Shown one piece after another: positions 18,118-27,939 of a stretch of DNA of 64,000 nt. Source of the DNA: Alkalicoccobacillus porphyridii. Its GTDB lineage: Bacteria > Bacillota > Bacilli > Bacillales > Bacillaceae_D. The stretch is from the NCBI RefSeq assembly GCF_007293315.1, contig NZ_VLXZ01000009.1, positions 1 through 64,000 on the forward strand. Reading direction: 5' to 3'. The position numbers and the translations under genes are program-made. A model generated the notes under the pieces. The model was given only the letters and a program-made list of their open reading frames with translations, did no database searches and had not been told where the DNA came from. Position 1 is the stretch's first letter, and the number at the start of each line of letters is the position of its first letter.

Positions 18118-19178
18118 TTGCTCTGAACATACTCCCTGACATGCAGAAGAGTCACTTTCAGGACTGCCAGACCAGGCACAGCTAACAACATCCCCCAAAT
18201 GCCCCCTAGCTCTACTCCAATTAAAAGGGCCAGAACAATCATCATCGGATGTAAATGAAGCGTTCTTCCCACAATGATTGGCGATAAGACATTTCCTTCG
18301 AGCTGTTGGATGACGACAAGCACAATGAGCGTATATAACCCTTTTTCCCATGAGATGAGAAAAGCTGTTATTAAGGCGGGAACCGCACCAATAATGGCGC
18401 CAAAATAAGGAATAATGTCAGTGGCTCCGATAAATAATCCTAATAACACAGCATAAGGAACACCTAAAAGCCATAAGCCAATGATTGATAACAGTGCAAC
18501 GATTAACGCCACGAGAAGCTGCCCTCTGATAAAGCTTCCAAAGGAATGATCAACATCCTTTGCATACAAGCTTAAACGCTTCCTCCATTTGGGAGGAGTT
18601 ACATACCATACGACCTTTTTAAGAAGAGCATGGTCCTTTAGAAAATAAAACACTAAAAATGGTATGACGACCAGTGAGGGTATGGACCGAATAAGGGTAA
18701 TAAGAATGCTCTCAAGCTGATCAAAGCTTTGTTCTAAAAAAGACTGGAGATTACCTGACCACTCATCCATATGATCCTTTAAAAAAGCTGGCATTCGATT
18801 TAAGGTGGGTTCAAAGCTATGTAGGAACGAGACAATGCGATCGATCTGAGCTGGCAGGACATCCATCGCACTTTGAATTTGCTTTGAAAAGGCAGGCAAT
18901 CCAAAAACAAAAGCTAGGGTAATCAAACCTATAGCAGAAGCGAATACAATAAGGATGGCCTGCAGGCGAGGAATACCCCACTGATTGAGTCCTTCAATAA
19001 ACGGATGAAGCAGATACGCCACCAAACCTGCAATTAGAACGGGAATTAAAATAGACCAAAGCTTCTGAAATAGTGGTGCTACAAATGGCCAAAGAAAACA
19101 GACTACACCAATGATAAGAATCCAAATGAATAGAAGTAAGGAATAAACAAAAAAAGTCATCGGCTTTTTTGATTTCAA
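18114..19178 (-). CDS. yrrI: AI-2E family transporter (YrrI)
   Basis: 354 aa with about seven or eight transmembrane helices and the family C-terminal signature GLFIGATDIIPYFGAIIGAVPALITAF...VLVVIQQLEGNVLSPIIVGRTLHLHP. Members include TqsA-like exporters and Na/Li-proton antiporters, so the substrate is uncertain. Start TTG 19178 has CAGGAGG 8 nt upstream; extending to GTG 19211 would run through the yrzQ terminator. Same position as B. subtilis yrrI, directly upstream of alaS. Confidence 0.88.
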   Translation of the reverse strand: MKSKKPMTFFVYSLLLFIWILIIGVVCFLWPFVAPLFQKLWSILIPVLIAGLVAYLLHPFIEGLNQWGIPRLQAILIVFASAIGLITLAFVFGLPAFSKQIQSAMDVLPAQIDRIVSFLHSFEPTLNRMPAFLKDHMDEWSGNLQSFLEQSFDQLESILITLIRSIPSLVVIPFLVFYFLKDHALLKKVVWYVTPPKWRKRLSLYAKDVDHSFGSFIRGQLLVALIVALLSIIGLWLLGVPYAVLLGLFIGATDIIPYFGAIIGAVPALITAFLISWEKGLYTLIVLVVIQQLEGNVLSPIIVGRTLHLHPMMIVLALLIGVELGGIWGMLLAVPGLAVLKVTLLHVREYVQSN

Positions 19179-19193
19179 TGTTTGATCCTCCTG

Positions 19194-19225
19194 AAAAAAA
19201 TACCGGAACACTGAAGCGCTCCGGT
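19194..19225 (-). terminator. Terminator between yrzQ and yrrI
   Basis: ACCGGA...TCCGGT stem at 19202-19225, followed leftward by a T-run (plus A-run at 19194-19201). It would stop leftward transcription just before the yrrI ribosome-binding site. Confidence 0.8.
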
Positions 19226-19233
19226 TTAGATTC

Positions 19234-19422
19234 TTATCTAAAAGACTTTTTTATTCGCTTTATTGTTTTTTTCCATTGTTTTTTAGATAATAGGCGATCA
19301 ACATCTATTTTTTGTATTGAGTTCAGCAAATCCATTCTTTTATTAGATGTTTTGGATTGGTTCATGGAGTACACAGCAGCACCAATCCCAAGCATGACTA
19401 GTGGCTTCACAGCTCTTCGCAT
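19234..19422 (-). CDS. yrzQ: YrzQ family small protein
   Basis: 62 aa. A short hydrophobic N-terminus (KPLVMLGIGAAVYSMNQ) is followed by a basic tail rich in Lys (KKQWKKTIKRIKKSFR), typical of the YrzQ/DUF3918 family. GGGGGTGA precedes the ATG. Syntenic with B. subtilis yrzQ near yrzR and yrrD. Function unknown. Confidence 0.78.
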   Translation of the reverse strand: MRRAVKPLVMLGIGAAVYSMNQSKTSNKRMDLLNSIQKIDVDRLLSKKQWKKTIKRIKKSFR

Positions 19423-19437
19423 GCTCTCACCCCCTGA

Positions 19438-19626
19438 TTAATTTTCTAGGCGTAGCTGTTCATCTTCAAATAAATCATCAAGTGAGCTTAGTGAACCATC
19501 CTCTTCCACTTGATGAAGAGACAGCTTTCCTTGTATGATGCTCATCTCTACAAAACAGCTCCAGCAATAATATTGATTTGTTCCAATTTTTCCTATGTCA
19601 ATACTGCGACAATTTGGGCAGCGCAT
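19438..19626 (-). CDS. yrzR: YrzR zinc-ribbon-like small protein
   Basis: 62 aa. Two CxxC pairs (CPNC at residues 3-6 and CWSC at 21-24) make an N-terminal zinc ribbon; the remainder is acidic. It matches YrzR of B. subtilis in length and location. Probably a small metal-binding adaptor; no biochemical function is known. Confidence 0.82.
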   Translation of the reverse strand: MRCPNCRSIDIGKIGTNQYYCWSCFVEMSIIQGKLSLHQVEEDGSLSSLDDLFEDEQLRLEN

Positions 19627-19643
19627 TTTGGGGCCTCCTTCTA

Positions 19644-20117
19644 TTAAGAGAGGATGGCTCGCTCCTTGCCAATAACCAAATGATGACCTTGGAGCATATG
19701 TTGCCCTTTGGTCAAATCTGCAAGCAAACCGTCCGTCACTTTATACCCCTCAATCATGCCCAACGGATCAGAAAAATATACGTCCTCAACCAAGCCCAGC
19801 AAATCTCCCCTTACCGAAAACAGCTCCATCCCTCTTAACTTTGGCTTGCCCAAGACCAAATGAATGGATTCTTGATAAATTGGCTGAGAGTGACATGTTT
19901 CAAAACATGTTTCTGATTGTACCATCACTGCCTGTTCGCCTATGCTGAATATATGTTGCATCTGCAAAAACTGGTGTCTGTTTAACCAGCCCTTCATATT
20001 TATCAGCAGACCGGTAATATGATTGTCGAGTAACAACGCGTCAATGACCCGCCCATATTCATATCCTGTCTCTGTATGAACAACTGGCAGTCCTTGTACG
20101 GTGGCAAATGTCCGCAA
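19644..20117 (-). CDS. yrrD: PRC-barrel domain protein YrrD
   Basis: 157 aa with two PRC-barrel-like halves (about 1-75 and 80-155), as in B. subtilis YrrD. Start TTG 20117 gives MRTFATVQGLPVV, the family N-terminus, with GGAAGG 8 nt upstream; the reading from 20162 adds residues unlike the family and lacks a site. PRC barrels often mediate protein or RNA contacts; the role here is unknown. First gene of yrrD-yrzR-yrzQ(-yrrI). Confidence 0.82.
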   Translation of the reverse strand: MRTFATVQGLPVVHTETGYEYGRVIDALLLDNHITGLLINMKGWLNRHQFLQMQHIFSIGEQAVMVQSETCFETCHSQPIYQESIHLVLGKPKLRGMELFSVRGDLLGLVEDVYFSDPLGMIEGYKVTDGLLADLTKGQHMLQGHHLVIGKERAILS

Positions 20118-20261
20118 ACGGATACACCTTCCTTCCGAACACACATAGTTTGCCCAATTCATACACGTCTATGAAGGAAGATTTCATAAAACACATTACT
20201 ACGAAGAATTATATCTTTCTGATAAAGAGACGAACGATGTAACTGCAGTAGACTGATTTAT

Positions 20262-20320
20262 TTTCACGGGCACGGCTTAGCCATTAAAGTGGAAAGCCAC
20301 ACCTTCATTGTTGATCTGCC
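20262..20320 (-). repeat. Degenerate remnant of structured repeat module A
   Basis: CACGGGCACGGCTTAGCC..TAAAGTGGAAAGCCAC matches the middle of module A copy 1 (20531-20575) with substitutions that break the apical stem. It lies in the same yrrD-recD2 gap as the intact copy and looks like an older, decayed insertion. Confidence 0.55.
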
Positions 20321-20423
20321 TTCTTTCACTTGTTAAATCCTTCATTAAGAACTAAAAAACTTCTTGGGTTAGATCTAGACTTTGCATTTGGCATCACTCA
20401 TATACTTGTTGCCAGCCACTCAC

Positions 20424-20459
20424 CAAGCGTACGAAAATGGAGGGCCGACGCCTGCGGGA
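20424..20459 (-). repeat. Dispersed module C, copy 1
   Basis: Complement of CGTACGAAAATGGAGGGC..CGCCTGCGGG. The same segment (CCGCAGG..TCGGCCCTCCATTTTCGT) is at 27826-27870 and 34051-34090. It is joined to module A by a conserved linker containing GATGACTTTTTCA (20469-20490). Confidence 0.7.
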
Positions 20460-20504
20460 TAAAAAAGACGTCACTGAAAAAGTCATCTAGAAATGAGCTC
20501 ATGC

Positions 20505-20627
20505 ACCGCTACAGGAGAAAACTTCGCTTTCCACGGGAACGGCCTCAGCCCTTGAAGTGGAAGGGCGCCACTTCAATGTCTTCAGACTCGTTCTGTTCCG
20601 TAGGAGTCTACGTTTTCTCCTTCCGCT
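20505..20627 (-). repeat. Structured repeat module A, copy 1
   Basis: About 123 bp. Outer stem GGAGAAAAC (20514-20522) / GTTTTCTCC (20612-20620); middle stem ACGGGAAC (20533-20540) / GTTCCGT (20595-20601); apical stem TTGAAGTGG (20552-20560) / CCACTTCAA (20568-20576). All pairs are kept although several bases differ from copies 2 and 3. No ORF is conserved. Orientation is defined so that copies 2 and 3 are plus. Confidence 0.88.
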
Positions 20628-20694
20628 TATATTTCTGATTAAACAAATTACTACCATTCTCATTTAAGGAAATCAAGGTTAAAAAACTTCTTTT

Positions 20695-20800
20695 TCAAAG
20701 ACCTCGATAAAAAGGTTCAATCAGCTAAATCGACGGAGTCGAGTTAGCTCATTACCTTGCCTCAGGTAAGTGCCCCCATTTTAGGGAGCGTCATTCACCA
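20695..20800 (+). repeat. Dispersed repeat module B, copy 2
   Basis: Contains ACCTCGATAAAAAGGTTCA, hairpin AGCTAA..CGACGGAGTCG..TTAGCT and AGTGCCCCC..GGGAGCG, as in copy 1. It diverges from module A copy 1, and an E-type terminator follows at 20823. Confidence 0.75.
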
Positions 20801-20822
20801 CCGTTATTTATTTTATACAATA

Positions 20823-20870
20823 AAAAAGCTGAAAAATGAGTGGAATGACTCCAACATTCTTCAGCTTTTT
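20823..20870. terminator. recD2 terminator, repeat family E copy 2
   Basis: AAAAAGCTGAA / TTCAGCTTTTT with inner AATG/CATT and loop ending ACTCCAA, closely related to 587-632. On the minus strand it ends the recD2 transcript. Confidence 0.85.
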
Positions 20871-20878
20871 ATTAATTA

Positions 20879-23182
20879 TTATACTTCTGTACCAGCATCT
20901 TTACTTTCAGGATGTATAATGACTTGAAGCCTTGATACAAGCTGAGTTTGTCTGTGAAGATCATCTCCATTTGTAATAGCTACTTCAAATGTTCTCAGCT
21001 CTCCACATAACAATAAAAATTGTTTAGCACGTGTGACACCTGTATACAACAGATTACGGCGCAGCATCCGACTATAGTTTCTCACGACTGGCATGACCAC
21101 AATCGGAAATTCGCTTCCTTGCGCTTTGTGAATAGAGGAACAATAGGCATGTGTCAGCTGGTTGAGTTCATTTTTGTTATACGTGACTTCAATGCCATCA
21201 AATGAAACGACAAGCTGATCCTTTCGTTCCGTGTTTTCCTTCGCGAAAAAGATGGCGACAATTTCACCACGGTCTCCATTAAAGACTTTTTCCTCAGGAT
21301 TGTTGACCAGCTGCAAGACCACATCACCTGTTCGGAAAACGACCTCACCAAAAGGGATCTCTCGTACTTTATCTTTTTTTGGATTAAATAATTGCTGAAG
21401 CATCACATTTAATTCTGTAATTCCTGCCCCGCCTTTATACATTGGGGCTAACACTTGAATATCTCGGGCTTCGTATCCTTTTTTAATGGCGTTCTCACAA
21501 ATTTGCCAAACGACATCTTTTACTTGATCGACATTACATGGAAAAAAGCGACGATCTGATTGAGCATTTGATAAATTCGGTGGAATCTGACCGTCTTTCA
21601 TGGCATGAGCTAATTCAATAATGGATGAGCCTTCCGCCTGGCGATAAATGTCGGTTAAAGCGACAAGTGGAATAGTCTCTGACTGGATGAGATCACGAAG
21701 CACCTGTCCTGGTCCCACAGAAGGCAATTGATTCTCATCGCCAACAATCACAACCTGCATCCCTTTAGGAATGGCTTTTAATAACGAGTTAGCTACCCAG
21801 CTATCAACCATAGACATTTCATCAATGATTAAAAGCTCTCCATTTAATGGCTCATGCTCTCCTTTATCAAACCCGCCTGCTCCTCCTTTCCAGCCAAGCA
21901 TACTGTGAATGGTTGAGGACGGCAGCCCAGTTGCTTCAGACATACGTTTTGCTGCCCGACCCGTTGGCGCAGTAAGTAAGATGGGGAAAGGATTACTTGC
22001 AGTGTAGGCTCTTGCATCCAGAGACAATCCGTGTAATCTGGCGTAAATTTCTACGATGCCTCGAATTACCGTTGTTTTCCCGGTACCAGGCCCACCGGTA
22101 AGAAGCATGAGTGGTTTAGAGATGGCCTCTTGAATGGCTTGTTTTTGAGAAGTGGCATATTCAATGCCCCACTCCTCTTCAAGTTCACCTAATGCCTTTA
22201 AAAATTCAGCTTCAGGGAATTCATCCTTAATTTCACTAGATAACAGCCTACGAATATTTGAGGCAATTCCTTTCTCCGCTCCATATAAAGACTTTGTATA
22301 AACGCGTGTCTCTTCAACAACGAGCATACCCTCTTCGTTCATTTGCACGAGCTGCTGCTGAATTTCTTCATGTTTAATTCTCATGCTCGGTGAGGACAAC
22401 AGGGCTACTGCTTGATTGGTTAACGGATCAGCTTCTATGTAGGTATGACCTTCTTGAACACAAAGCTCATGAACTAAATAAAGACAGCCTGCTCTTAATC
22501 GGTCAGGGTGATTTCCTGTTAACCCAATGGATGCGCCAAGCTGATCTGCACGTCTAAATCCAATCCCTTCGACATCATGAATTAATCGATATGGATTTGT
22601 CTTAATGATTTCAAGGGCTTGTGTTTTGTATGCCTGATAAACCTTGAGCGCTAATTCGACACCAAAACCGTGTTCAGATAAAACAATGAGAACCTGTTCA
22701 ACCCCCTGTTGTTCATAGAGATTTTCATATAGGATAGCGGCTTTTTCTTGCTTTAATCCAGGAATATCTTTTAGAACATCTCGATTTTCTACAATACGTG
22801 TTATGGCCGTTTCTCCTAGTTTCTCGACAATTGTTTCAGCGGTTTTGGTACCAATGCCAGGAAATCGATCACTCGCTAGATATTTAATGACGCCATGCTT
22901 ACTTTGAGGCAAATCACGGCGACTTTGTTCTACCTTGTATTGGATGCCAAACCTCGGATGATCAGCCACACTTCCAAAAAACAAAAAGGTCTCGTCCGGT
23001 TCCACATGCGGCAACACACCAACCACAGTTAGTTTCTTTTCTTCAATCTCTTCATTTGTTTCACGAACTCTTACGACGGCAACAGTGTAATAGTTCTCTT
23101 CATTACGAAAAATCACATGTAGAATTTCACCTTTAACATACCCTCGCTGTACCCCTAGATTACGTTCTGCCGATTCCTCCAC
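20879..23182 (-). CDS. recD2: SF1B 5'-3' DNA helicase RecD2
   Basis: 767 aa (YrrC). N-terminal OB-like domain (1-90), helix-hairpin-helix region around 100-215 (FPGIGTKTAETIVEKLG; GIGFRRADQLG), then the SF1 motor with Walker A GGPGTGKT (363-370), DEMSMVD motif II, VGDENQLPSVGPGQ motif III and the C-terminal AYCSSIHKAQGSEFP and TGVTRAK motifs. RecBC-independent RecD2 acts in replication-fork maintenance and repair. Starts 9 bp after yrrB; GAGGTG precedes GTG. Confidence 0.95.
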   Translation of the reverse strand: MEESAERNLGVQRGYVKGEILHVIFRNEENYYTVAVVRVRETNEEIEEKKLTVVGVLPHVEPDETFLFFGSVADHPRFGIQYKVEQSRRDLPQSKHGVIKYLASDRFPGIGTKTAETIVEKLGETAITRIVENRDVLKDIPGLKQEKAAILYENLYEQQGVEQVLIVLSEHGFGVELALKVYQAYKTQALEIIKTNPYRLIHDVEGIGFRRADQLGASIGLTGNHPDRLRAGCLYLVHELCVQEGHTYIEADPLTNQAVALLSSPSMRIKHEEIQQQLVQMNEEGMLVVEETRVYTKSLYGAEKGIASNIRRLLSSEIKDEFPEAEFLKALGELEEEWGIEYATSQKQAIQEAISKPLMLLTGGPGTGKTTVIRGIVEIYARLHGLSLDARAYTASNPFPILLTAPTGRAAKRMSEATGLPSSTIHSMLGWKGGAGGFDKGEHEPLNGELLIIDEMSMVDSWVANSLLKAIPKGMQVVIVGDENQLPSVGPGQVLRDLIQSETIPLVALTDIYRQAEGSSIIELAHAMKDGQIPPNLSNAQSDRRFFPCNVDQVKDVVWQICENAIKKGYEARDIQVLAPMYKGGAGITELNVMLQQLFNPKKDKVREIPFGEVVFRTGDVVLQLVNNPEEKVFNGDRGEIVAIFFAKENTERKDQLVVSFDGIEVTYNKNELNQLTHAYCSSIHKAQGSEFPIVVMPVVRNYSRMLRRNLLYTGVTRAKQFLLLCGELRTFEVAITNGDDLHRQTQLVSRLQVIIHPESKDAGTEV

Positions 23183-23191
23183 GTTCTCACC

Positions 23192-23851
23192 TCACTTTAA
23201 GGCTTGCTCAATAATCTTCTTTCCATTACCAGCTAATAAATGATCTGGCTGACTAGCTAATGCACGCTCAAAGGACGCAAGAGCTTCTTCTCCCTTATCC
23301 ATACTCGCATAAGCTACTCCCAAATTATAATGAGCATCTGCATGATTTGGCTGAAGCTCAACCGCTTTTAATAAATGGGGCAGTGCCGCTTCTAGCTGCT
23401 CCAGCTGGGCATATGTTAAGCCTAGCTGAAAGTGAGCATCAACATCCATTTCATTCATTTCAACCGCTCGTTGGAAGTTTGCGCAGGCATGGGGTAATGA
23501 TCCAAGCTGATAATAACTCATACCTAGCATAAAATAAAGATCGGCCTCATCAAGCTTTTTGATAAGAGCTTGTTTAAACATTTTCACTGCCTCTTCAAAC
23601 TGATCTTGTTTGTAATAAATGGTCCCAGCACCATAGTAAGCGGTGGCCGCCTCCTCATCCAGTCCAATGGCGCGATCAAAAAATACTAATGCTCGCTCCT
23701 GTTCATCTAGGAGTGATAACAAATTACCAAAGTTTATATACGCTGCAGGATCTTTAGGGTTCTGTTCAATCGCTTCGGTAAACGCTTTTCCCGCTTCTTC
23801 ATACTTTTGCTCTCTCATGCAGGCAATGCCTTGTTCATTTAAATTTGTCAT
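23192..23851 (-). CDS. yrrB: TPR-repeat protein YrrB
   Basis: 219 aa, almost entirely six or so 34-residue tetratricopeptide repeats (for example AAYINFGNLLSLLDEQERALVFFDRAIGLD; ADAHYNLGVAYASMDKGEEALASFERAL). A superhelical protein-binding scaffold; the B. subtilis homologue lies between recD2 and mnmA, as here, and may bridge them. ATG 23851 with GAGGAG 9 nt upstream is preferred to GTG 23887, which has no site. Confidence 0.9.
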   Translation of the reverse strand: MTNLNEQGIACMREQKYEEAGKAFTEAIEQNPKDPAAYINFGNLLSLLDEQERALVFFDRAIGLDEEAATAYYGAGTIYYKQDQFEEAVKMFKQALIKKLDEADLYFMLGMSYYQLGSLPHACANFQRAVEMNEMDVDAHFQLGLTYAQLEQLEAALPHLLKAVELQPNHADAHYNLGVAYASMDKGEEALASFERALASQPDHLLAGNGKKIIEQALK

Positions 23852-23870
23852 ATGTATCTTCTCCTCACTT

Positions 23871-25018
<1,148 letters not shown>

Positions 25019-25021
25019 TTA

Positions 25022-26182
25022 CTACACAATAAAAGGCTGCTGTTGTTGAAATCGTTTCACAATTTTAGCCGTTTCATACGCTGCTTTCTCTATTTCTGAT
25101 AGATCATTACCTAAACCGAAACTATAACGAATTGCTGTTTTTGCGCGTTCTGTTCCTTCTCCAAACATCGCCGTTAGAACATGGGAAGGCTCGATTGATC
25201 CTGCCGTACATGCAGAACCACTTGAGGCCTCTATACCGGCTAAATCAAGATTTACGAGCATGGACTCCACATTTACATTTGGAAAGCTTAGATTAAGAAT
25301 ATGAGCGAGCTTTTCAGTTGAATGACCATTGATATAAAAATCAATACCTTGCTGCTTTAGAATAGCAGAAAACTGTTCAGCATAGCTATTATATTGCTCG
25401 TTCTTTTCCACTCGCTCCTGGCATGCACGTCGGAAGCTTTCGGCTAACCCCTTAATACCAGCTACATTTTCGGTCCCTGCTCTTCTTTTCCGCTCTTGCT
25501 CGCCACCAAACGAATACGGGGCGACCGTTATACCTTCAGCCACATATAAAAACCCGACACCCTTTGGTCCATTGAGTTTATGAGCGCTTACTGATAGCAT
25601 GTCCACTTGTAGCTGATGGATAGAAAGGTCGACACTACCAGCTGCTTGAATCGCATCTGTATGCAGCACAGCCTGATGGTCACGCAGACTCAGTCCTACT
25701 TCTTGAACCGGTTGTAGAGTGCCAACTTCATTATTACCAAGCATTAGGGATACAAGGACCGTATCTGGTCGCAAGGCAGCATAAAAGTCTTCAATGCGAA
25801 TTTTGCCCGTTTGATCAACGGGCAGATACGTGACTTCATATCCAAGTTGTTCTAACTGTTTACATGCATGCATTACCGCATGATGCTCTACCTTTGAAGT
25901 AATAATATGACGCCCTTTATGCTGATTAGCTTCGGCATAACCTAGAAGGGCTAAATTATCTGCTTCAGTCCCCCCACCAGTAAACAAAATAGTTGAAGGA
26001 GCCACATTAAGCTCCGTTGCAATAACCGCCCGTGCCTCATCTAAAGCTTGCCTTGCACGTCTACCCGTATGATGAATACTTGACGGATTGCCAAATACCT
26101 CGGTTAAATATGGCATCATGGCTTCCAATGTATCCGGATGAAGAGGAGACGTAGCTGCATGATCCAAATAGATCCTTTCCAT
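25022..26182 (-). CDS. yrvO: Cysteine desulfurase (YrvO/IscS type)
   Basis: 386 aa, PLP-dependent. PLP lysine in SVSAHKLNGPKGVGFLY, catalytic Cys in SGSACTAGSIEPSHVL, N-terminus MERIYLDHAATSP. It converts cysteine to alanine and passes persulfide sulfur to MnmA. ATG 26182 follows GCAGGTGA; GTG 26191 lies inside that site. It lies between cymR and mnmA, as in B. subtilis. Confidence 0.93.
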   Translation of the reverse strand: MERIYLDHAATSPLHPDTLEAMMPYLTEVFGNPSSIHHTGRRARQALDEARAVIATELNVAPSTILFTGGGTEADNLALLGYAEANQHKGRHIITSKVEHHAVMHACKQLEQLGYEVTYLPVDQTGKIRIEDFYAALRPDTVLVSLMLGNNEVGTLQPVQEVGLSLRDHQAVLHTDAIQAAGSVDLSIHQLQVDMLSVSAHKLNGPKGVGFLYVAEGITVAPYSFGGEQERKRRAGTENVAGIKGLAESFRRACQERVEKNEQYNSYAEQFSAILKQQGIDFYINGHSTEKLAHILNLSFPNVNVESMLVNLDLAGIEASSGSACTAGSIEPSHVLTAMFGEGTERAKTAIRYSFGLGNDLSEIEKAAYETAKIVKRFQQQQPFIV

Positions 26183-26217
26183 ATTGATCACCTGCTTTTT
26201 TTAGAAAAAAATTATCC

Positions 26218-26637
26218 TTAAATATAGAACATGTAATACTCTTGTTCTCCTTCTGTTTTGAAGTTCGCTAAATCATCAAGAGTGGTGTTATCCAGTACAT
26301 CCTTTACTGCATCACGAATCTTAATCCAAAGATCACGCTTCGCTGGCTCCTCATCCTCCAATACTTCCACTGGACTAATGGGGCCCTCCAATACACGAAT
26401 AATGTCACCCGCAGTAATTTGTTTAGCTTCTTTTGCCAGCATATAACCACCATATGCTCCTCGTACACTTTTAACAAGTAACGCATTACGTAGTGGTGCA
26501 ATAAGCTGCTCAAGATAGTGCTCTGAAAGGTCATGCTCTTTTGCAATTGACTTCAAAGACACTGGACCTTCACCTGATTTCTTTGCGAGTGCCATCATAA
26601 TTGTTAACCCGTAACGTCCCTTTGTCGATATTTTCAT
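26218..26637 (-). CDS. cymR: Rrf2 family cysteine metabolism regulator CymR
   Basis: 139 aa. Winged-helix Rrf2 repressor with N-terminus MKISTKGRYGLTIMMALAKK and recognition region LSEHYLEQLIAPLRNALLVKSVRGAYGGY. No Fe-S cysteines are present, as in CymR, which acts with O-acetylserine sulfhydrylase CysK to repress sulfur uptake genes. AGAGGG is 7 nt upstream of ATG 26637. The upstream membrane-protein gene overlaps its first 22 codons in another frame. Confidence 0.93.
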   Translation of the reverse strand: MKISTKGRYGLTIMMALAKKSGEGPVSLKSIAKEHDLSEHYLEQLIAPLRNALLVKSVRGAYGGYMLAKEAKQITAGDIIRVLEGPISPVEVLEDEEPAKRDLWIKIRDAVKDVLDNTTLDDLANFKTEGEQEYYMFYI

Positions 26638-27274
26638 AAATAATCCCTCTTTCAATCAGTTTTGTCACCATTCGTTTACAATGGGGAAGTGATATGCCCA
26701 CAACATACCCAATCCCAACACAATATATAAGTGTACCCAGAAATACCGGCCCGCCAAGCAACCAGCCTGCCGCTAATACAACTAGCTCTAGCAAAATCCG
26801 GACCCGTTGCACTTTCCAGCCTGTCAGCTTATGTAAGGCAAGCATTAAGGAATCACGAGGTCCAGCTCCGAGCCCTGGAGCAATATACAAACCTATTCCA
26901 TACCCATTTATTAAAATACTCGCTAGTAACATAATCCAGCTAATCACAGCGAGCTCTGAAGATGGTAGAATAAATAAAAACAAATCGATAAATACACCAA
27001 CAATTATCATGTTTACAACGGTCCCAAGCTTAGGCCACTCTTTAACCAGCAAACATGAAACAAATAACACAAGGAATCCTGTTATGATTGACCAAGACCC
27101 TACTGTTAATCCGATCTGTTGCATTAACCCTACATGAAGAACCTCCCAAGGAGCAATACCCAGCTCTGCACGAATCATGAGTGCAATACCAAATGACATT
27201 ACCATCAAACCAACAAGAAAAAACAGCCACCTTAGTCCTGCTGTCTGTAAGAACCGAGCTTGTATGACATTCAA
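26570..27274 (-). CDS. YczE/YyaS/YitT family membrane protein
   Basis: 234 aa with about six hydrophobic segments, first at about 15-33. The motif FGIALMIRAELGIAPWEVLHVGL, then GYGIGLYIAPGLGAGPRDSLMLAL, is typical of YczE-like proteins (needed for full bacillaene/surfactin Sfp-pathway function in B. subtilis, mechanism unclear). Its last 22 codons overlap cymR by 68 bp, so the tail after about residue 205 may be an added extension. Likely co-transcribed with cymR. Confidence 0.8.
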   Translation of the reverse strand: MNVIQARFLQTAGLRWLFFLVGLMVMSFGIALMIRAELGIAPWEVLHVGLMQQIGLTVGSWSIITGFLVLFVSCLLVKEWPKLGTVVNMIIVGVFIDLFLFILPSSELAVISWIMLLASILINGYGIGLYIAPGLGAGPRDSLMLALHKLTGWKVQRVRILLELVVLAAGWLLGGPVFLGTLIYCVGIGYVVGISLPHCKRMVTKLIERGIIYENIDKGTLRVNNYDGTRKEIR

Positions 27275-27489
27275 CAGAAAATCCCTTCTTCCCTATAATT
27301 CCAAGCTATTATATCATGATTTATACGAATGATGGTAATGAATCCACTGCATCTTAAAGTGGTTTCTTTTGCGATTTTATCATAATACGCTAGACTTAAT
27401 AGCACAAACCCTCACAGTTCTGTTGGACAGAGTCCATGCTTATGTGTAAATGACATTGGTGTAAAGAGAAGGTGGACGGATCATGTTTT

Positions 27490-27600
27490 GTCTCTTCGGC
27501 TGCCGCTCCCGAAATTGGGGCACGCTTACCGCAGGGAGGTACCTGCGCTAACCCGACTACGTCGATTTATCTCAATGAACCTCTACATCGAGGTCACTGA
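27490..27600 (-). repeat. Dispersed repeat module B, copy 3
   Basis: Complement contains GACCTCGATGTAGAGGTTCA, GAGATAAATCGACGTAGTCG and GCGTGCCCCAATTTCGGGAG, and CGGCAGCCGAAGAG, as in copy 1. It diverges from module A copy 2. Confidence 0.75.
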
Positions 27601-27654
27601 AAAACGATCCTTATAAGACTGAGAATTTACTTCAATTGTTTAAATCATACTGTT

Positions 27655-27777
27655 AGCGGAAGGAGAACCCGTAGACTCCTGCGGAACAGAACGAGTCTGA
27701 AGCCATCGAAGTGGTGGGTTTCCACTTCGAGGGCTGAGGCCGTTCCCGCGGAAAGCGTAGGGTTCTCCTGTAGCGGC
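27655..27777 (+). repeat. Structured repeat module A, copy 2
   Basis: Outer stem GGAGAACCC (27662-27670) / GGGTTCTCC (27760-27768); middle stem GCGGAAC (27681-27687) / GTTCCCGC (27742-27749); apical stem TCGAAGTGG (27706-27714) / CCACTTCGA (27722-27730). It sits in the divergent region upstream of rarA. Confidence 0.88.
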
Positions 27778-27825
27778 GCTAGTAAGCTCATTCTTACATG
27801 ACTTTTTCAATGGCCACCTATACAG

Positions 27826-27870
27826 CCCGCAGTTGTCTGCCCTCCATTTTCGTCAGCTTGTTTAGATAGT
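27826..27870 (+). repeat. Dispersed module C, copy 2
   Basis: CCCGCAGTTGTCTGCCC then TCCATTTTCGTCAGCTTG, matching copy 3 at 34051. It is separated from module A by the conserved ATGACTTTTTCAATGG linker (27798-27813). Confidence 0.7.
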
Positions 27871-27939
27871 TACTAGTATCAGCATTTACACAATTATAAG
27901 GACTTAACAGTTTCTTTTGCCTTAAGGAGATGAAGAAAA

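Noticed and set aside
27275-27939. Insertion sequence or transposase remnant upstream of rarA
   Set aside because: No transposase-like frame. The content is modules B, A and C, which have no terminal inverted repeats that I can define.
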